64,000 nt of DNA from CAZSSM01 sp964609385 (GTDB lineage: Bacteria > Planctomycetota > Planctomycetia > Isosphaerales > Isosphaeraceae). The translations under genes and the position numbers were made by a program. Positions 1-9,902 of the stretch are shown here, piece by piece; the first letter of the stretch is position 1; the number at the start of each line of letters is the position of its first letter. Location of the stretch: the NCBI GenBank assembly GCA_964609385.1, contig CAZSSM010000002.1, forward strand, positions 1 through 64,000, written 5' to 3'. The notes beneath the pieces were generated by a model. That model made no database searches and was not told the DNA's origin. It was given only the letters and a program-made list of their open reading frames with translations.

Positions 1-507
1 CGGGGGAAGAGGCGGGGCCTCGGCCTTCGCCGACAGGAGATCCTTGAGCCATTCGTCGTGATCGGCGACGCCTCGAAATTCGACCGAATCGCCTCGGATA
101 ACGCAACGGAAGCCGCGCTTGGATGGTTCCGGGTCGGCGATCTCGTTCAGCGATGCCTCAATGACCTCGTGCGCCTTCAGTGAAAGCTTGACGATCTCGA
201 TGAGCCGTTGGCTGGTGAGGACCAGCCAACGGGATTGCGCTGATCCTTTGCGCAGGGCGCTGGTCTCGCGGATCAGACGCTCATCGGGCCTCAAGGGGGG
301 CATCCGTGGATCGGCCCACGTCTTGCTGACTTGGTTCATGAAGGTGATGAAGCCGAGCGCGCCGCCAACTGGCAGCCCCACCACGATGCTGCCCTGCAAG
401 GCGTCCGGGAACTCCGCGCCGAGGAGCATCCGAACCCCGAGGGCGGTTCCGACGGCCGTCGCACACGCGATCGCTCCTGCCAGGATGGCGGTGAGCACCC
501 GAATCAT
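1..507 (-). CDS. Partial membrane-anchored protein with PH/GRAM-like domain (3' end outside window)
   Basis: An open frame of 169 codons runs off the left edge without a stop. The ATG at 507 is preceded by GGGAGG with 9 nt spacing. Residues 3-20 (VLTAILAGAIACATAVGT) form a hydrophobic anchor and a second hydrophobic stretch follows near residues 37-52. After a short basic/proline linker, the region LRPDERLIRE ... RWLVLTSQRLIEIVK ... SVEFRGVADHDEWLKDLL resembles the bacterial PH/YokE-like fold (a strand, then L-T-x-x-R-L, then an acidic C-terminal helix). This suggests a membrane-tethered PH-like domain facing the cytoplasm. The assignment is by pattern only, and the function is unknown. The gene lies downstream of, and in the same direction as, the phosphodiesterase gene at 539-2230, with a 31-bp gap, so co-transcription is plausible. 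Confidence 0.6.
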   Translation of the reverse strand, partial: MIRVLTAILAGAIACATAVGTALGVRMLLGAEFPDALQGSIVVGLPVGGALGFITFMNQVSKTWADPRMPPLRPDERLIRETSALRKGSAQSRWLVLTSQRLIEIVKLSLKAHEVIEASLNEIADPEPSKRGFRCVIRGDSVEFRGVADHDEWLKDLLSAKAEAPPLPP

Positions 508-538
508 CGCCGATCGCCTCCCGCTTCGATGGTGACCT

Positions 539-2230
539 CTAGAGGTAACCCAGATCGGCAAGCCGTTTGCGGATCGCCTCGTCATCGTCGGTCGCGTGGT
601 GCGGGGTCGATGATCCGTTGCGGTCCTCGGGATGGTGGGCCGCGTCGGCTCGTGTGCTGACGGTGACCACGGGCTGGGCCGTTGCGGTCGACGGGTCGAA
701 CAGGTCCTCCAGGACGCGGCCGTCCATGTCGTCGGGCACCCCAAGGCCGAGCAGGTGGAGGACCGTCGGCGCGATGTCGATCAGGCGTGAATCTGAGAGA
801 TGATGGTCTTTGAGGAACGGTGGGCCGTGGGCGATCACGATCCCGTCGAGCCGATGGTCGCCGGTCGGTCCGAAGGCCGGCCCGATCGCCGATCGGGTGG
901 TGAAGTCGTGCAGGCCGATCGTCCGATAGCGCCAGTCGCGCGGCACGGCGATCAGGTCGGGCGCTTGATCGAGGTGGGGGCCGTCGAAGAGATCTTCGCG
1001 CTCGAAGACCTGGTCGATCAGCGGACCGCCGTCCTCGGGGTGCTCGAGCTTCATCAGCCGATCTTTGATCTCGTCGAGGGTGGCGCGATAGTCCGCCGGC
1101 GCGACGCAACCGTGCGGCTGGCGACCCTTGAGGTTGACGTAGATCTGGCCGAAGTTCCCCCGCGAATAGGCGCGGGTCTGCGACCAATCGATATGTCGCC
1201 TCGAGAGGAAGGCGGCGTCGGCCAATGCTTCCAGAGGTCCCGATTGCTTGCCCTGGAACCGGCTGACCCGGTGCCCGGCCAGGCCGAGCCGGCTCATGAT
1301 CCCGTAGATCCATTCCGGCGTCACTCCGCGCCGATAGAACCAGTGCTTTTGTTTGACATACCAGGTGTCGCGGAGTTGCAACAACTCGTTATCGAGCAGC
1401 CAGACGTTGAAGTTGACGTAATGTGTGATGGGTCCGAACCCGTGGTCGCTGATGAGCAGCAGGGCCGTGTCGTCATCGAGCCGCTCTTGGATACGACCGA
1501 TCCCGTCGTCGAGCCGCTTCCAGAACGCCAAGGCTTGAGTGCGTGCGGCCTCGAGGTCGGGGATGTCGGCGTGCTTGGGATGGTTTTCGTCCCAGACGTG
1601 CCAGAGTTCGTGCTGGGCGCGGTCGACGGCCATGAGGTCATAGACGAGCAGATCCCAGGCGGGCTGGTCGACCAGGAACTCGACAGCGCGGAGGTGGTGG
1701 TCGAGATAGTCGGTCAGGGCGCGTGCGGCCTCGACCTCACGACCGCCATCATGGACGGCGGTACACCAGGGGCGGTAGGGCTCGCCGAGGTGGTCTTGGA
1801 GACGCTCGAAGAGCGCCGGTTCGGAGGCGAAGTCGGGGGCCTCGGGCGGGCTGAGGAAGTCGCCGAGTTGGAACCCCGGCGCTTTGCGGAGCGGGTAGCT
1901 CAGCGGGACGCCGCCGACGAGGCTCCGGAGGCCGGCGCGGCCGGCGATCTCCCAGAGCAGGTCGGCCTCGATCGCCTTGGAGGTGTTGACCGCGCCACCG
2001 ATCGGGTCGTGCCCGTGGCCCAAGAACTCGAAGACGCCGTGACGGCCGGGCTGTTTACCGGTCATCGCCGAGGGCCAGGCCACCGGGCTCAGCGGCGGCC
2101 AGACCGAGCGCAACCGACCCGAGGTCGAGGCGCGACGGATCCGGTCCAGATTCGGCATCACGCCCCGATCGATCAAGGGATCCAGCAGATCCCAGGTGGC
2201 CCCGTCCAGGCCCAAGACGACCACTCGCAC
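539..2230 (-). CDS. Alkaline-phosphatase-superfamily phosphodiesterase/nucleotide pyrophosphatase-like protein
   Basis: This is an approximately 563-aa hydrolase of the type I phosphodiesterase/nucleotide pyrophosphatase group. Metal-ligand signatures of the alkaline-phosphatase fold are visible: VLGLDGATWDLLDP at the N-terminus, the nucleophile region SPVAWPSAMTGKQPG (Thr/Ser near residue 60), then LLISDHGFG and GDHRLDG later. The family cleaves phosphodiester or phosphonate bonds. Planctomycete members are usually annotated only as alkaline phosphatase family protein, and the substrate cannot be read here. The GTG at 2230 is chosen because AGGGAG lies 6 nt upstream. A GTG seven codons earlier (2251) has no comparable site. 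No signal peptide is seen, so a cytoplasmic location is likely. Confidence 0.8.
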   Translation of the reverse strand: MRVVVLGLDGATWDLLDPLIDRGVMPNLDRIRRASTSGRLRSVWPPLSPVAWPSAMTGKQPGRHGVFEFLGHGHDPIGGAVNTSKAIEADLLWEIAGRAGLRSLVGGVPLSYPLRKAPGFQLGDFLSPPEAPDFASEPALFERLQDHLGEPYRPWCTAVHDGGREVEAARALTDYLDHHLRAVEFLVDQPAWDLLVYDLMAVDRAQHELWHVWDENHPKHADIPDLEAARTQALAFWKRLDDGIGRIQERLDDDTALLLISDHGFGPITHYVNFNVWLLDNELLQLRDTWYVKQKHWFYRRGVTPEWIYGIMSRLGLAGHRVSRFQGKQSGPLEALADAAFLSRRHIDWSQTRAYSRGNFGQIYVNLKGRQPHGCVAPADYRATLDEIKDRLMKLEHPEDGGPLIDQVFEREDLFDGPHLDQAPDLIAVPRDWRYRTIGLHDFTTRSAIGPAFGPTGDHRLDGIVIAHGPPFLKDHHLSDSRLIDIAPTVLHLLGLGVPDDMDGRVLEDLFDPSTATAQPVVTVSTRADAAHHPEDRNGSSTPHHATDDDEAIRKRLADLGYL

Positions 2231-2416
2231 GGGCCACTCCCTTCGACCCACAACCCCGAAGAATCTCCGTCAGGGTCTCCAACCCCACCTCGCCAAAGCA
2301 TGGTACGGTCGACCCCAACCCAAAGCGGGGCCATCATAGCCGATGTGAGACCATCGCCCCAGAGGTCCTCGGTGAACGGAGGCGAGCGGAGCAATCCGAA
2401 AGGCACATCGGGCTGC

Positions 2417-2600
2417 TTTGGTGTTGCTCTTGGCCCCGATCCCGCCGGCACCCTGCACGGGTGGCTGGGGACTGCAAGCGCAGCGAGCAAACCGCGGGAT
2501 CGAGGTCTTGAGTGGGCCAACCCGCCCCGGGACGGTCGGCCGACTCACCCGGCTCGGCCCTGGGGTTTGGCCCTAAGGCGGTTCCGTCCCCAGCCACCCC
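2417..2600 (-). repeat. 184-bp interspersed repeat, copy A
   Basis: Read on the minus strand, this block matches 15274-15457 (plus strand) over the same 184-bp length. The best-conserved core is the 29-nt segment 2537-2565, which differs from 15311-15339 at one position by eye. The segments beginning GCAGTCCC and GGCCAAG near the far end are also shared. Neither copy contains a convincing reading frame or transposase, so this looks like a non-autonomous dispersed intergenic element. Alignment was done by eye only. Confidence 0.65.
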
Positions 2601-2928
2601 AACTGGTGGTTTGCCCCAGGGAAAGGTAGGGCCACCGATCTCGCCTAGCGAGCCAATCTGAAACAATTCGGCCGACCGCGCTATCGAACCGTATGCCCGA
2701 TCATCCTACTCGAATCGAAATACGTGTCGCCGACCGGCGGTTGCTAAGGTCCCACCAGAATACCAGAGCGTCATTTGAACTTCGTTGATTTGATGCAACC
2801 TTGTCATGCGCGAATGTCATGCGGACTTTGTTGCGCGGATCGTGATGTGGTTGTAGGTGTTGTCGCCCAGGAAGCTTGCCACCGGGGATCTGTCCAGCTC
2901 GGTATGAGGTTCATGTTTGTCGAATCGT

Positions 2929-2995
2929 TAGAAATTATAATTTATTAAAAATTTTAATTATTAATTATTTAAAAAATAATTTATAATATCAGAAT
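2929..2995. other. A/T-only island in a high-GC spacer
   Basis: About 65 bases are nearly all A or T, with TTTAATTATTAATTA-like runs, in a region otherwise near 60% GC. Similar patches recur in other spacers of this window (about 17265-17300, 22065-22145, 27315-27365, 48285-48385, 48855-48895, 55587-55670, 56928-56998). The role is unknown. Candidates are a transcription end region or a binding site for a nucleoid protein. Confidence 0.5.
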
Positions 2996-3290
2996 TGGTC
3001 GTGTAGTTACTGTTGTTACGCGGCGTAAAGGAAGTTCAAGCAGCCGACCAAAGGTATGGTGAATTTTATCATTCGGTAGAGTGTGTCATTACTGCAAAAC
3101 TTCCAGACCGAAACGATCGCGACTGAGAGAAGCAGCCATTTGTGTTCCGCCATCCAGAGCCAAGGGCTCATTGATCCGGCCGACTGACCGGATCTCGCCG
3201 CTCTCGGAACAGGGACTGGTGGTGGGTTCGTTGGGATCGTCGGGGACCATTGGGGTCCGGATCTGAGGTGGCGGGCCTTTGAGGTTCCGA

Positions 3291-6200
3291 TCAGGTCGGG
3301 TCGTCCTCCTCTTCGATGTCGTTGAGGGTCCAGAGGCTCCGGATCGAGGCGTGGATCCGCGCCGTGTCGAACCCCGAGCCGCCGTGGACGGTCCCGCCGA
3401 TGGCCACGCCCGCGTCGATGACGATGGTGTCGTCGCCGGCCAGGGCCTCCATCAGGATCGCGTCGAGAGCGTCGAAGCCGACGATCCGATCCAGGTCGCT
3501 CAGGACTTCGCTGCCATCGACGGCGATCCGGATCCGCTGGATCCGAATCGAACCGTTGGGGCTCAGGTCGATGACGTGCCGGTGCGGCTGGTCGCGTCCG
3601 TCGGCGAGGAAGAGGTCGGCGCCGGGGCCGCCGTCGAGGTCGTCGGTGCCCTTCTCGCCATGCAAGGTGTCGTCGTCGCCGCCGCCGAAGAGCGAGTCGA
3701 AGCCCTGGCCGCCCAAGAGGAGGTCGTCGTCAGCGCCTCCCCAGAGGGTGTCGGCCTTGTTGCCGCCCTCCAGGGTGTCGTTGCCGGCCTGGCCCTGGAG
3801 GTCGTCGAACCCGAATCCGCCCTGGAGCAGGTCGCCGTCGGGACCGCCTTGAATGATGTCGTCGGTCCCTTGGCCGCTGAGGGTGTCGCGGCCGTCGTGG
3901 CCCTGGAGCGTGTCGTTCCCCTTGCCGCCTTGGGCCAGGTCGTCGCCGGGTCCGCCGAAGAGTCGATCGTCGTGGTTGTTGCCGACCAAGGTGTCGTCGC
4001 CCTCGTCACCGAAGAGCAGGTCGTCGCCGCCTTGGCCGACCAAGGAGTCGTTGCCGGGTCCGCCGGTGATCCGGTCGTTGCCCTTGCGTCCCCGGAGCGA
4101 GTCGTCGCCGGCCCCGCCGTCGATCGAGTCCCGCGCGTCGGAACCCCAGAGGGTGTCGTCACCGAGCCCACCGTCGATCTGGAGCGCTCCGATGTCGGCG
4201 TCCCGGAGTCGGGCCGGGGTGATCGTGTCGGCGCGGACGTCATCGTGGCCCTCGCCGGCGAGCAGGCGGACGACGTCGGCGTCCCGGACGTCGTCGGTCT
4301 CTCGGACGGCCCCGCCGTCGTCGCGACGGACGACGCGGAGGACCGCGCCTTCGCCGGTGTCCTCGATGGTCAGGGCGTAGACGTCGTCCTGATCGGTGCC
4401 GAGGAGGTCGACCTGATCGGTCCCCTGACCGCCGTCGAGGGTGTCGTCGCCGAGCCCGCCGATCAGCGTGTCAGCGCCGGGGCCGCCCTCGATTCGGGTC
4501 CCCGAATGGGATCCTCGGAGGAGATCGTCGCCGGCCCCACCGTCGATCGTCTCGACAGCGATGGCCGGGTCGAGACCGCTTAAGTCGATCACGTCGTCGC
4601 CGCCGAGCCCTTCGACAATGAGCCCTTCGACGGTCGAGGCCAGACTGACGGCCACGGCGGGACCGTCCAGGTCACCCGCTCGACGCTCGACCTGGAGCAC
4701 CCCGTTGGGGAAGGAGGTGGCCGTCAGGCCGTCGGGGTCGTCGGTCCCCCGAAGCACGACGGTGTCCCGCCCGTCGTCGCCCCAGAGCGAGTCGTCGCCC
4801 AACCCGATGATCAGGGTGTCGTCGCCGTCGCCCCCGACGGCCTGGTCGGCCTCCATGCCGCCGTCGAGCAGGTCCGCGCCCTCCTCGCCATTGAGCAGGT
4901 CGCGACCCCCCTGCCCCTCCAGGCGATCGTTGCCCGACCCGCCTTGGAGACCGTCATCGCCGGGGCCGCCCAAGAGGAGGTCCTCGCCGGCCTGAGCCCA
5001 GATCGTGTCGCGGCCGTCGCCGCCGTCGAGGGTGTCGTCACCCTCCCCGCCGTCGAGGTAGTCGTCGCCGTCGCCGGCTTGGACCGCGTCGAGGCCCGCG
5101 CCGGCGAAGACCTGATCGTCGCCCGCGCCGGCGTCGAGGTCATCGTCACCCTCACCGCCGTCGAGGGTGTCGTTGCCCGCGCCGGCCATGAGGGTGTCGT
5201 CGCCGTCGTGCCCTTGGAGGACGTTGTCGCCGAGCAGATCCGAGAGGATGTCGTCGCCGCCATTGCCGCTGAGGTTGTCGTTGCCCTCCCCGCCGTCGAG
5301 CGACTCGGCGTTGGGTCCGCCGACGAGGATGTCGCGACCTCGACCGCCGTGTGCGGCGAGGTGGGTCAGGCCCAAAGCCTCGAAGTCGGCAACCGGCAGA
5401 CCGGACCAGTCGAGCCGGTCGTTGCCCGAATTGCCTTGGAGCAGGACTCGGGTGACGCTTTGGGCCCGGTCGCGCTCCTGGAGGACGCCACCGAAGGCCG
5501 GGTAACGGTCCAGCTTCAAGGTCGCGGTCGTTCCGTCGCGCGTGACACGGAGCCAGGCATGGACCTCGGGCGCGGTCAATCGGGCGAGATCGTCGCCGAT
5601 GCCGCCGGTCAGCTCGTCGTTGCCGCTCCCCCCGTCCAACGTGTCGTCGCCGGCTTGACCGCGGAGGACGTCGCGGCCAGCGCTGCCGAGGAGTTCGTCG
5701 TCACCATCGCCGCCCTCCAGGGTGTCGTCGCCCGCTCCGCCGAGGAGCGTGTCGGACCCGGCCTCGCCCCGGACGAGGGACCCTCTCCCCAGGAACTCGG
5801 GGAGGGTGACCCGATCGTCACCGTCGCCGGCGCGGACCTCCAAGCCCCCTCCGATCGGGAACGTGCCGACCGATTCGCCCTCGAAGGTGACCCGGATCGA
5901 TCCGCCGTCGAGGATCAATGCGATCTCGTCGTCGGAGGGCGAGCCCCCGACCTGGAGCTGGCCCCCGACCGGATCGTTGCCGGCCGCAGCGACCTCCACG
6001 TCGGCCGTGATCGTCGGGCTCTCCACGCCCACCGGATCGGTCGCGACGACTTCGATGGCGAAGCGACCGACTTGATCATAGGTGTAGCTCAGGGTTGTCC
6101 CCGAGGGGCCGGTGAACTCCCAGATCCCTTGGCCGTCGCCCCAGTCGATTCGATAGTCGAAAGGCATGTCGGCCGGTCCACCGGCCTCGACGTTCAGGGT

Positions 6201-9200
6201 CAGGGTGTAGTTGAACCGACGGACCGCCTCGGAGGCCCCTTGGAGTTCCAGGCCGATCCGGTGGTCCCAGACGATCGCGTCGCCCTGCTCGAGCGCGATG
6301 CCGGTCTGCGTGACGATGCCCGCGCCCTCGGCCTCCAGCCGCAGCTCGTAGCGCCCGCGTGGGTCGGTGATCGGTTCCAGGCCACCCAAGGTCCAAGTCA
6401 CCTGGTCGTCGCTGTTCAACGTCGCCCCGGACAGGTCGACCGGCTGACCGTAGAGCGTCAAGGCGAGATCGCCGAGGTCGAAGCCCGAGACCGGCGCGTT
6501 GAAGGTGATCGGGATCGAGGCGACTGGGGCTTCACGAAGTGACGGGCTGACCGGGGCGATCGTCACGGTTGGGGCTGAGGGCAACGGCTGGAGCACCTTG
6601 GCGGCGAACAGGTCGAGGCCGCCAGAGGAGGTGACCGTCCACGAGTCGCGACCGTCATCGAGGGTCATCGTGCCCTCGAACGACCCGGTTAGGCCGAGCC
6701 GGAGTTGGGCGTCGACGATCAGTCCGTTGACCTCGTCGCGGCCCTCACCGCCGATGGCGCGGACCCAGTCGAACTGGCCGTCGGGGGTCAGCTTCCAGAC
6801 GAACCCGTCGCTGGGCCCGGACGCTTCCAAAATGTCGTTCCCATCGGGGTCGTCAACTTCGGGGTCGAAGTCGACCGAGCCGGTGAATCGGCCGGCCTGA
6901 TAGACGTGGCCCAGCGGATCGACGACTGAAGCACGAGGCCACTGGTCCTGGGTGTCGCCGACGTGCTGGTCCCAGAGGTTCGCGCCGTTGAGGTCCAACC
7001 GCGCCACGAAGATGTCGGCCCCGCCCGCCGAACTGACCTCGGCATTACCATGGCCGTCGAGGTCGAGCGTCCCTTGGAACGCGCCGTTGACGACGACCCC
7101 GTCGTCCAAGGGGGCCAGGCCGGCGATCAGTTCGATGTCGGATCCGCCGAACGCGCGGGCCCAGTTCAACTGACCCTCGGCGTCGAATTGGAGGAGCAAG
7201 GCGTCGCCGAAGAAGTCGCTGGTCAGGATCCGACTGCCCGGACCCGGATCGACATCGACGACCCCTTGGAATCCGCCACCGAGATAGATCCGGCCATTGT
7301 CATCGACGGCCACCGCCGAGCCGCCGTCCAGGCCGAACCCGCCGAGGGTCCGGACCCAGACCAAGGTCCCTTGGGCGTCGTAGCGGGCCAGGGCCAGGTC
7401 GTTGAGGCCCCGGCTGGTCCGCTCGCCGCCGGCGTTCAAGGGATCGAAGTCGGTCGACCCGGTGAACGTGCCGGCCACCAGAACGTCACCGGTGATCGGG
7501 TCGATAGCGACCGAGGCGGCCGCGTCGATCAGCGAAGGACCGTCGCCGCCGAAGGTCCGGACCCAGTCGAGTCGACCATCGGGGTCGAACCGCGCGACGA
7601 AGGCGTCGACCCCGCCGGCGCTGGTGACCAGGTGCTCGGCGTTCGGGTCGGGGTCGAAGTCAACGGTCCCGCCGAAGTAACCGACGACATGCACGAACCC
7701 CTCGGCATCGACGGCCACATCCAGGCCGCGATCGTCGCCCAACCCGCCGAGCTGATGCGACCAGACTAGGGTTCCGGCCGCCGAGTACTTGACCACCACC
7801 AGGTCGGCCGCGCCTGGGGCGTTGGTCGGGTCCCCGGCGAAGAAGACCGAGCCGGTGACGTAAAGGTTGCTGTGGACGTCCGTGGCGACCGATTGTCCGC
7901 CATCATCGGGGTTCGGTCCGTTTTGGCCGAGCGTCTTTACGTAGGTGGCGATGCCCGCGACGTCGGTGAGCCAGCCGCGTCGGGCGTCCTCGACGACCAG
8001 GTTGCCGGCCCGGTCCTGGATCCCGGACCCGTCGGCGACCAGGGAGAGCGTGTAGCGACCCGGTTCGGCGGTCAGACTTCCCAGGCCGGTCAGCCGGTAG
8101 CTGGCCCCATCACCGAGATCGTTCAAGGTTGCCCCGTCGAGGCCCAGATCGAGCCCATCGCGCTCCAGACGGAGGTCGCTCGGGTCGAATCCGGTGACCG
8201 CCTCGTCGAAGGTGATCGTCAGGTCGGTCACCGCGTCGATGCGCGGATCGGGGTCGAGCCGGGGGATGTTGGCCGTCGGGGTAGTCGTGTCGACGTCCCA
8301 GTTCAAGGTGGCGTCGATGGGCAGCGCGGTGCCCTCATCGCTGGTCACGCCCGAGCCCTCGGCGACCAGTCGGAGTTCGTAGCCGCCCTCCAGGCCGGTC
8401 AGGTCGACCAGGCCATTGAGGGTCCAGTTCGAACGGTCGGTCGACTCGACGGCGACGCCCGGCCCTATCGGGACCTCGAGTCCATCGCGGATCAGGCGGA
8501 AGTCGGTCGTGTCGAGCCCGTTGACGGGCATGTTGAAGCTCAAGGCGACCGACACTAAGGGGGCGTTCCGCGGGTCGGGCGCGACCGGCTCGAAGCTCGA
8601 CGTGATCGCCGTGCTGGTAAACGTGTCCCGGAAGACCAACGAGGTGATCCCCGTGGCCTCGTCGACGGTCCGGAGGTCCAGCGTGTAGTCGCCGGCGCCG
8701 AACGGGCCGAGCGTCAGATCGAGGCCCACCGCTCCGTCCGAATCGAAGGTCTCAGCGATCGTCCATGGGCCGTCGTCGATCCGGTATTCCAGTCGATCGA
8801 CCCGGTTGATCGTGACGTCGTTCGCGGGGCTCCTGGGGTTGAGGTTGACCAGGGTGCCCGGCTCGGAGGTCCCCAGGAAGGTATAGGTGGCTGCATCGGG
8901 GTCGAACTGGCCGGTCCCCTCCAGGACCAAGGGGACGTCGAGCACGTCGAAGAGGCCGTCGCCGTCCCCGTCCTGCCAGCCGATCATGGCGGCCGACTCG
9001 GTCGAGGTGACATTCAATGGAAAGGCCGACTGCTGCTTGGCCGACTCGGCCATGATGCTGATGACGCGGTCGGTCGGGTGCGGGTGGCCGTCGGCGGCAT
9101 TGGTGTTCTGGGTCGCGTAGTAGCCCGAACGCTCGTTGTAGTGGTTGCTGCCTGGGTACTCGTCGAGCGCATAGAAGAGGTGACCGACCTCATGGGCGGT

Positions 9201-9902
9201 CACAATGTCCATCCGGTTGATGCCCCAACCGTTGTTGTCGTAGGTCATCACCGCGAACGGTCCGCCCAGGTAGGCGTAGGCGAAGGCCCGGCCGCCTTGA
9301 TTGTTGGCGGCGAACCGGCCGTCGGGATCGGCCAGCGAGTTGACCACGAAGATCGTCGTCGCCCAGTCGTAGCCGTGGTCCACCCGATGCTGGTGGTTGG
9401 CGATGTCGAGGTCGTAGAACAAGGGGGCCTCGGTGTTGGCCCCGATGTGGTCCAGATAGTCGGTGATCCAAAAGCCCTGGCTGGTGTCGGGATGCGTGAT
9501 CGGTTCGAAGCCGGTCGGCACCGGTGACTCGGCGTGGGTCGTGTCCAGGTGGAAGGCCAGGTGATGGCGGTCGCTGAAGCTCAGCGCCAGGGTGTCGACC
9601 CACCACTGGAGCCCGTCGGTGACCTCGGCGATGACCTGATCGATCTGGTCGGTGGTCCAATCCTCGGTGTTGGGGTCTTGGGTTCCGTCGCTCTCCATGA
9701 GCACGAGACGGACCCCGACGTCGCCGAGCATGAACTCGCTGTTGTTCAGCGGACCGGCGCCGAAGGCCGTCAGCAGTCGGCGCGACTCGAGAGGCTCCAG
9801 CCTCAGCGCGCCGCGTCGCCGACGACCCGGTCGCGTGGGACGCCAACGGAGGAGAGGGATCGAGCCGAATCGTCGGGAGAAGAGCGAGGTGCGTCCGGAC
9901 AT
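3291..9902 (-). CDS. Giant secreted RTX-repeat protein with N-terminal zinc-peptidase-like domain
   Basis: A 2203-aa predicted exported protein. The N-terminus is basic, followed by LRLEPLESRRLL (residues 33-44), the LEPR-XLL-type motif typical of planctomycete surface proteins. Residues about 55-320 form a metallopeptidase-like domain with HEVGH at 237-241 and ALDEY just after, a pattern like the M64 (IgA-peptidase-type) family. Then come two Ig-like domains (about 440-640, each starting DPR.. and containing SFNMPV/TFDEAV), a series of propeller-type SBBP-like repeats (about 650-1080, units with VTGSF and DFDP), another Ig-like domain, a PKD-like domain (about 1210-1290, IDWGDGQG) and a long array of RTX nonapeptides (GGxGxDxLxGG) to the C-terminus. 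Calcium-stabilised folding outside the cell is expected, probably through a type I secretion route as in other RTX proteins (inference). The ATG at 9902 has only a weak AGG upstream. Confidence 0.9.
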   Translation of the reverse strand: MSGRTSLFSRRFGSIPLLRWRPTRPGRRRRGALRLEPLESRRLLTAFGAGPLNNSEFMLGDVGVRLVLMESDGTQDPNTEDWTTDQIDQVIAEVTDGLQWWVDTLALSFSDRHHLAFHLDTTHAESPVPTGFEPITHPDTSQGFWITDYLDHIGANTEAPLFYDLDIANHQHRVDHGYDWATTIFVVNSLADPDGRFAANNQGGRAFAYAYLGGPFAVMTYDNNGWGINRMDIVTAHEVGHLFYALDEYPGSNHYNERSGYYATQNTNAADGHPHPTDRVISIMAESAKQQSAFPLNVTSTESAAMIGWQDGDGDGLFDVLDVPLVLEGTGQFDPDAATYTFLGTSEPGTLVNLNPRSPANDVTINRVDRLEYRIDDGPWTIAETFDSDGAVGLDLTLGPFGAGDYTLDLRTVDEATGITSLVFRDTFTSTAITSSFEPVAPDPRNAPLVSVALSFNMPVNGLDTTDFRLIRDGLEVPIGPGVAVESTDRSNWTLNGLVDLTGLEGGYELRLVAEGSGVTSDEGTALPIDATLNWDVDTTTPTANIPRLDPDPRIDAVTDLTITFDEAVTGFDPSDLRLERDGLDLGLDGATLNDLGDGASYRLTGLGSLTAEPGRYTLSLVADGSGIQDRAGNLVVEDARRGWLTDVAGIATYVKTLGQNGPNPDDGGQSVATDVHSNLYVTGSVFFAGDPTNAPGAADLVVVKYSAAGTLVWSHQLGGLGDDRGLDVAVDAEGFVHVVGYFGGTVDFDPDPNAEHLVTSAGGVDAFVARFDPDGRLDWVRTFGGDGPSLIDAAASVAIDPITGDVLVAGTFTGSTDFDPLNAGGERTSRGLNDLALARYDAQGTLVWVRTLGGFGLDGGSAVAVDDNGRIYLGGGFQGVVDVDPGPGSRILTSDFFGDALLLQFDAEGQLNWARAFGGSDIELIAGLAPLDDGVVVNGAFQGTLDLDGHGNAEVSSAGGADIFVARLDLNGANLWDQHVGDTQDQWPRASVVDPLGHVYQAGRFTGSVDFDPEVDDPDGNDILEASGPSDGFVWKLTPDGQFDWVRAIGGEGRDEVNGLIVDAQLRLGLTGSFEGTMTLDDGRDSWTVTSSGGLDLFAAKVLQPLPSAPTVTIAPVSPSLREAPVASIPITFNAPVSGFDLGDLALTLYGQPVDLSGATLNSDDQVTWTLGGLEPITDPRGRYELRLEAEGAGIVTQTGIALEQGDAIVWDHRIGLELQGASEAVRRFNYTLTLNVEAGGPADMPFDYRIDWGDGQGIWEFTGPSGTTLSYTYDQVGRFAIEVVATDPVGVESPTITADVEVAAAGNDPVGGQLQVGGSPSDDEIALILDGGSIRVTFEGESVGTFPIGGGLEVRAGDGDDRVTLPEFLGRGSLVRGEAGSDTLLGGAGDDTLEGGDGDDELLGSAGRDVLRGQAGDDTLDGGSGNDELTGGIGDDLARLTAPEVHAWLRVTRDGTTATLKLDRYPAFGGVLQERDRAQSVTRVLLQGNSGNDRLDWSGLPVADFEALGLTHLAAHGGRGRDILVGGPNAESLDGGEGNDNLSGNGGDDILSDLLGDNVLQGHDGDDTLMAGAGNDTLDGGEGDDDLDAGAGDDQVFAGAGLDAVQAGDGDDYLDGGEGDDTLDGGDGRDTIWAQAGEDLLLGGPGDDGLQGGSGNDRLEGQGGRDLLNGEEGADLLDGGMEADQAVGGDGDDTLIIGLGDDSLWGDDGRDTVVLRGTDDPDGLTATSFPNGVLQVERRAGDLDGPAVAVSLASTVEGLIVEGLGGDDVIDLSGLDPAIAVETIDGGAGDDLLRGSHSGTRIEGGPGADTLIGGLGDDTLDGGQGTDQVDLLGTDQDDVYALTIEDTGEGAVLRVVRRDDGGAVRETDDVRDADVVRLLAGEGHDDVRADTITPARLRDADIGALQIDGGLGDDTLWGSDARDSIDGGAGDDSLRGRKGNDRITGGPGNDSLVGQGGDDLLFGDEGDDTLVGNNHDDRLFGGPGDDLAQGGKGNDTLQGHDGRDTLSGQGTDDIIQGGPDGDLLQGGFGFDDLQGQAGNDTLEGGNKADTLWGGADDDLLLGGQGFDSLFGGGDDDTLHGEKGTDDLDGGPGADLFLADGRDQPHRHVIDLSPNGSIRIQRIRIAVDGSEVLSDLDRIVGFDALDAILMEALAGDDTIVIDAGVAIGGTVHGGSGFDTARIHASIRSLWTLNDIEEEDDPT

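Larger units (their letters stand above)
2231..3290. other. 1.06-kb spacer without a supported gene
   Basis: No reading frame here looks coding. It contains copy A of the 184-bp interspersed repeat (2417-2600) and, at about 2929-2995, an almost pure A/T tract. It lies downstream of the giant gene at 3291-9902 and upstream of the phosphodiesterase gene. Confidence 0.6.

Noticed and set aside
800..2629. 609-codon open frame on the plus strand opposite the phosphodiesterase gene
   Set aside because: It is the complement of a well-supported gene. The product is low in aromatic residues, repetitive in E/V/D, and has no ribosome site.
3279..6542. Long plus-strand frames of 434 and 532 codons opposite the RTX array
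   Set aside because: They are antisense shadows of GGxGxDxL repeats, which give VVAxEGVVA-type repeats when read backwards. No independent evidence.
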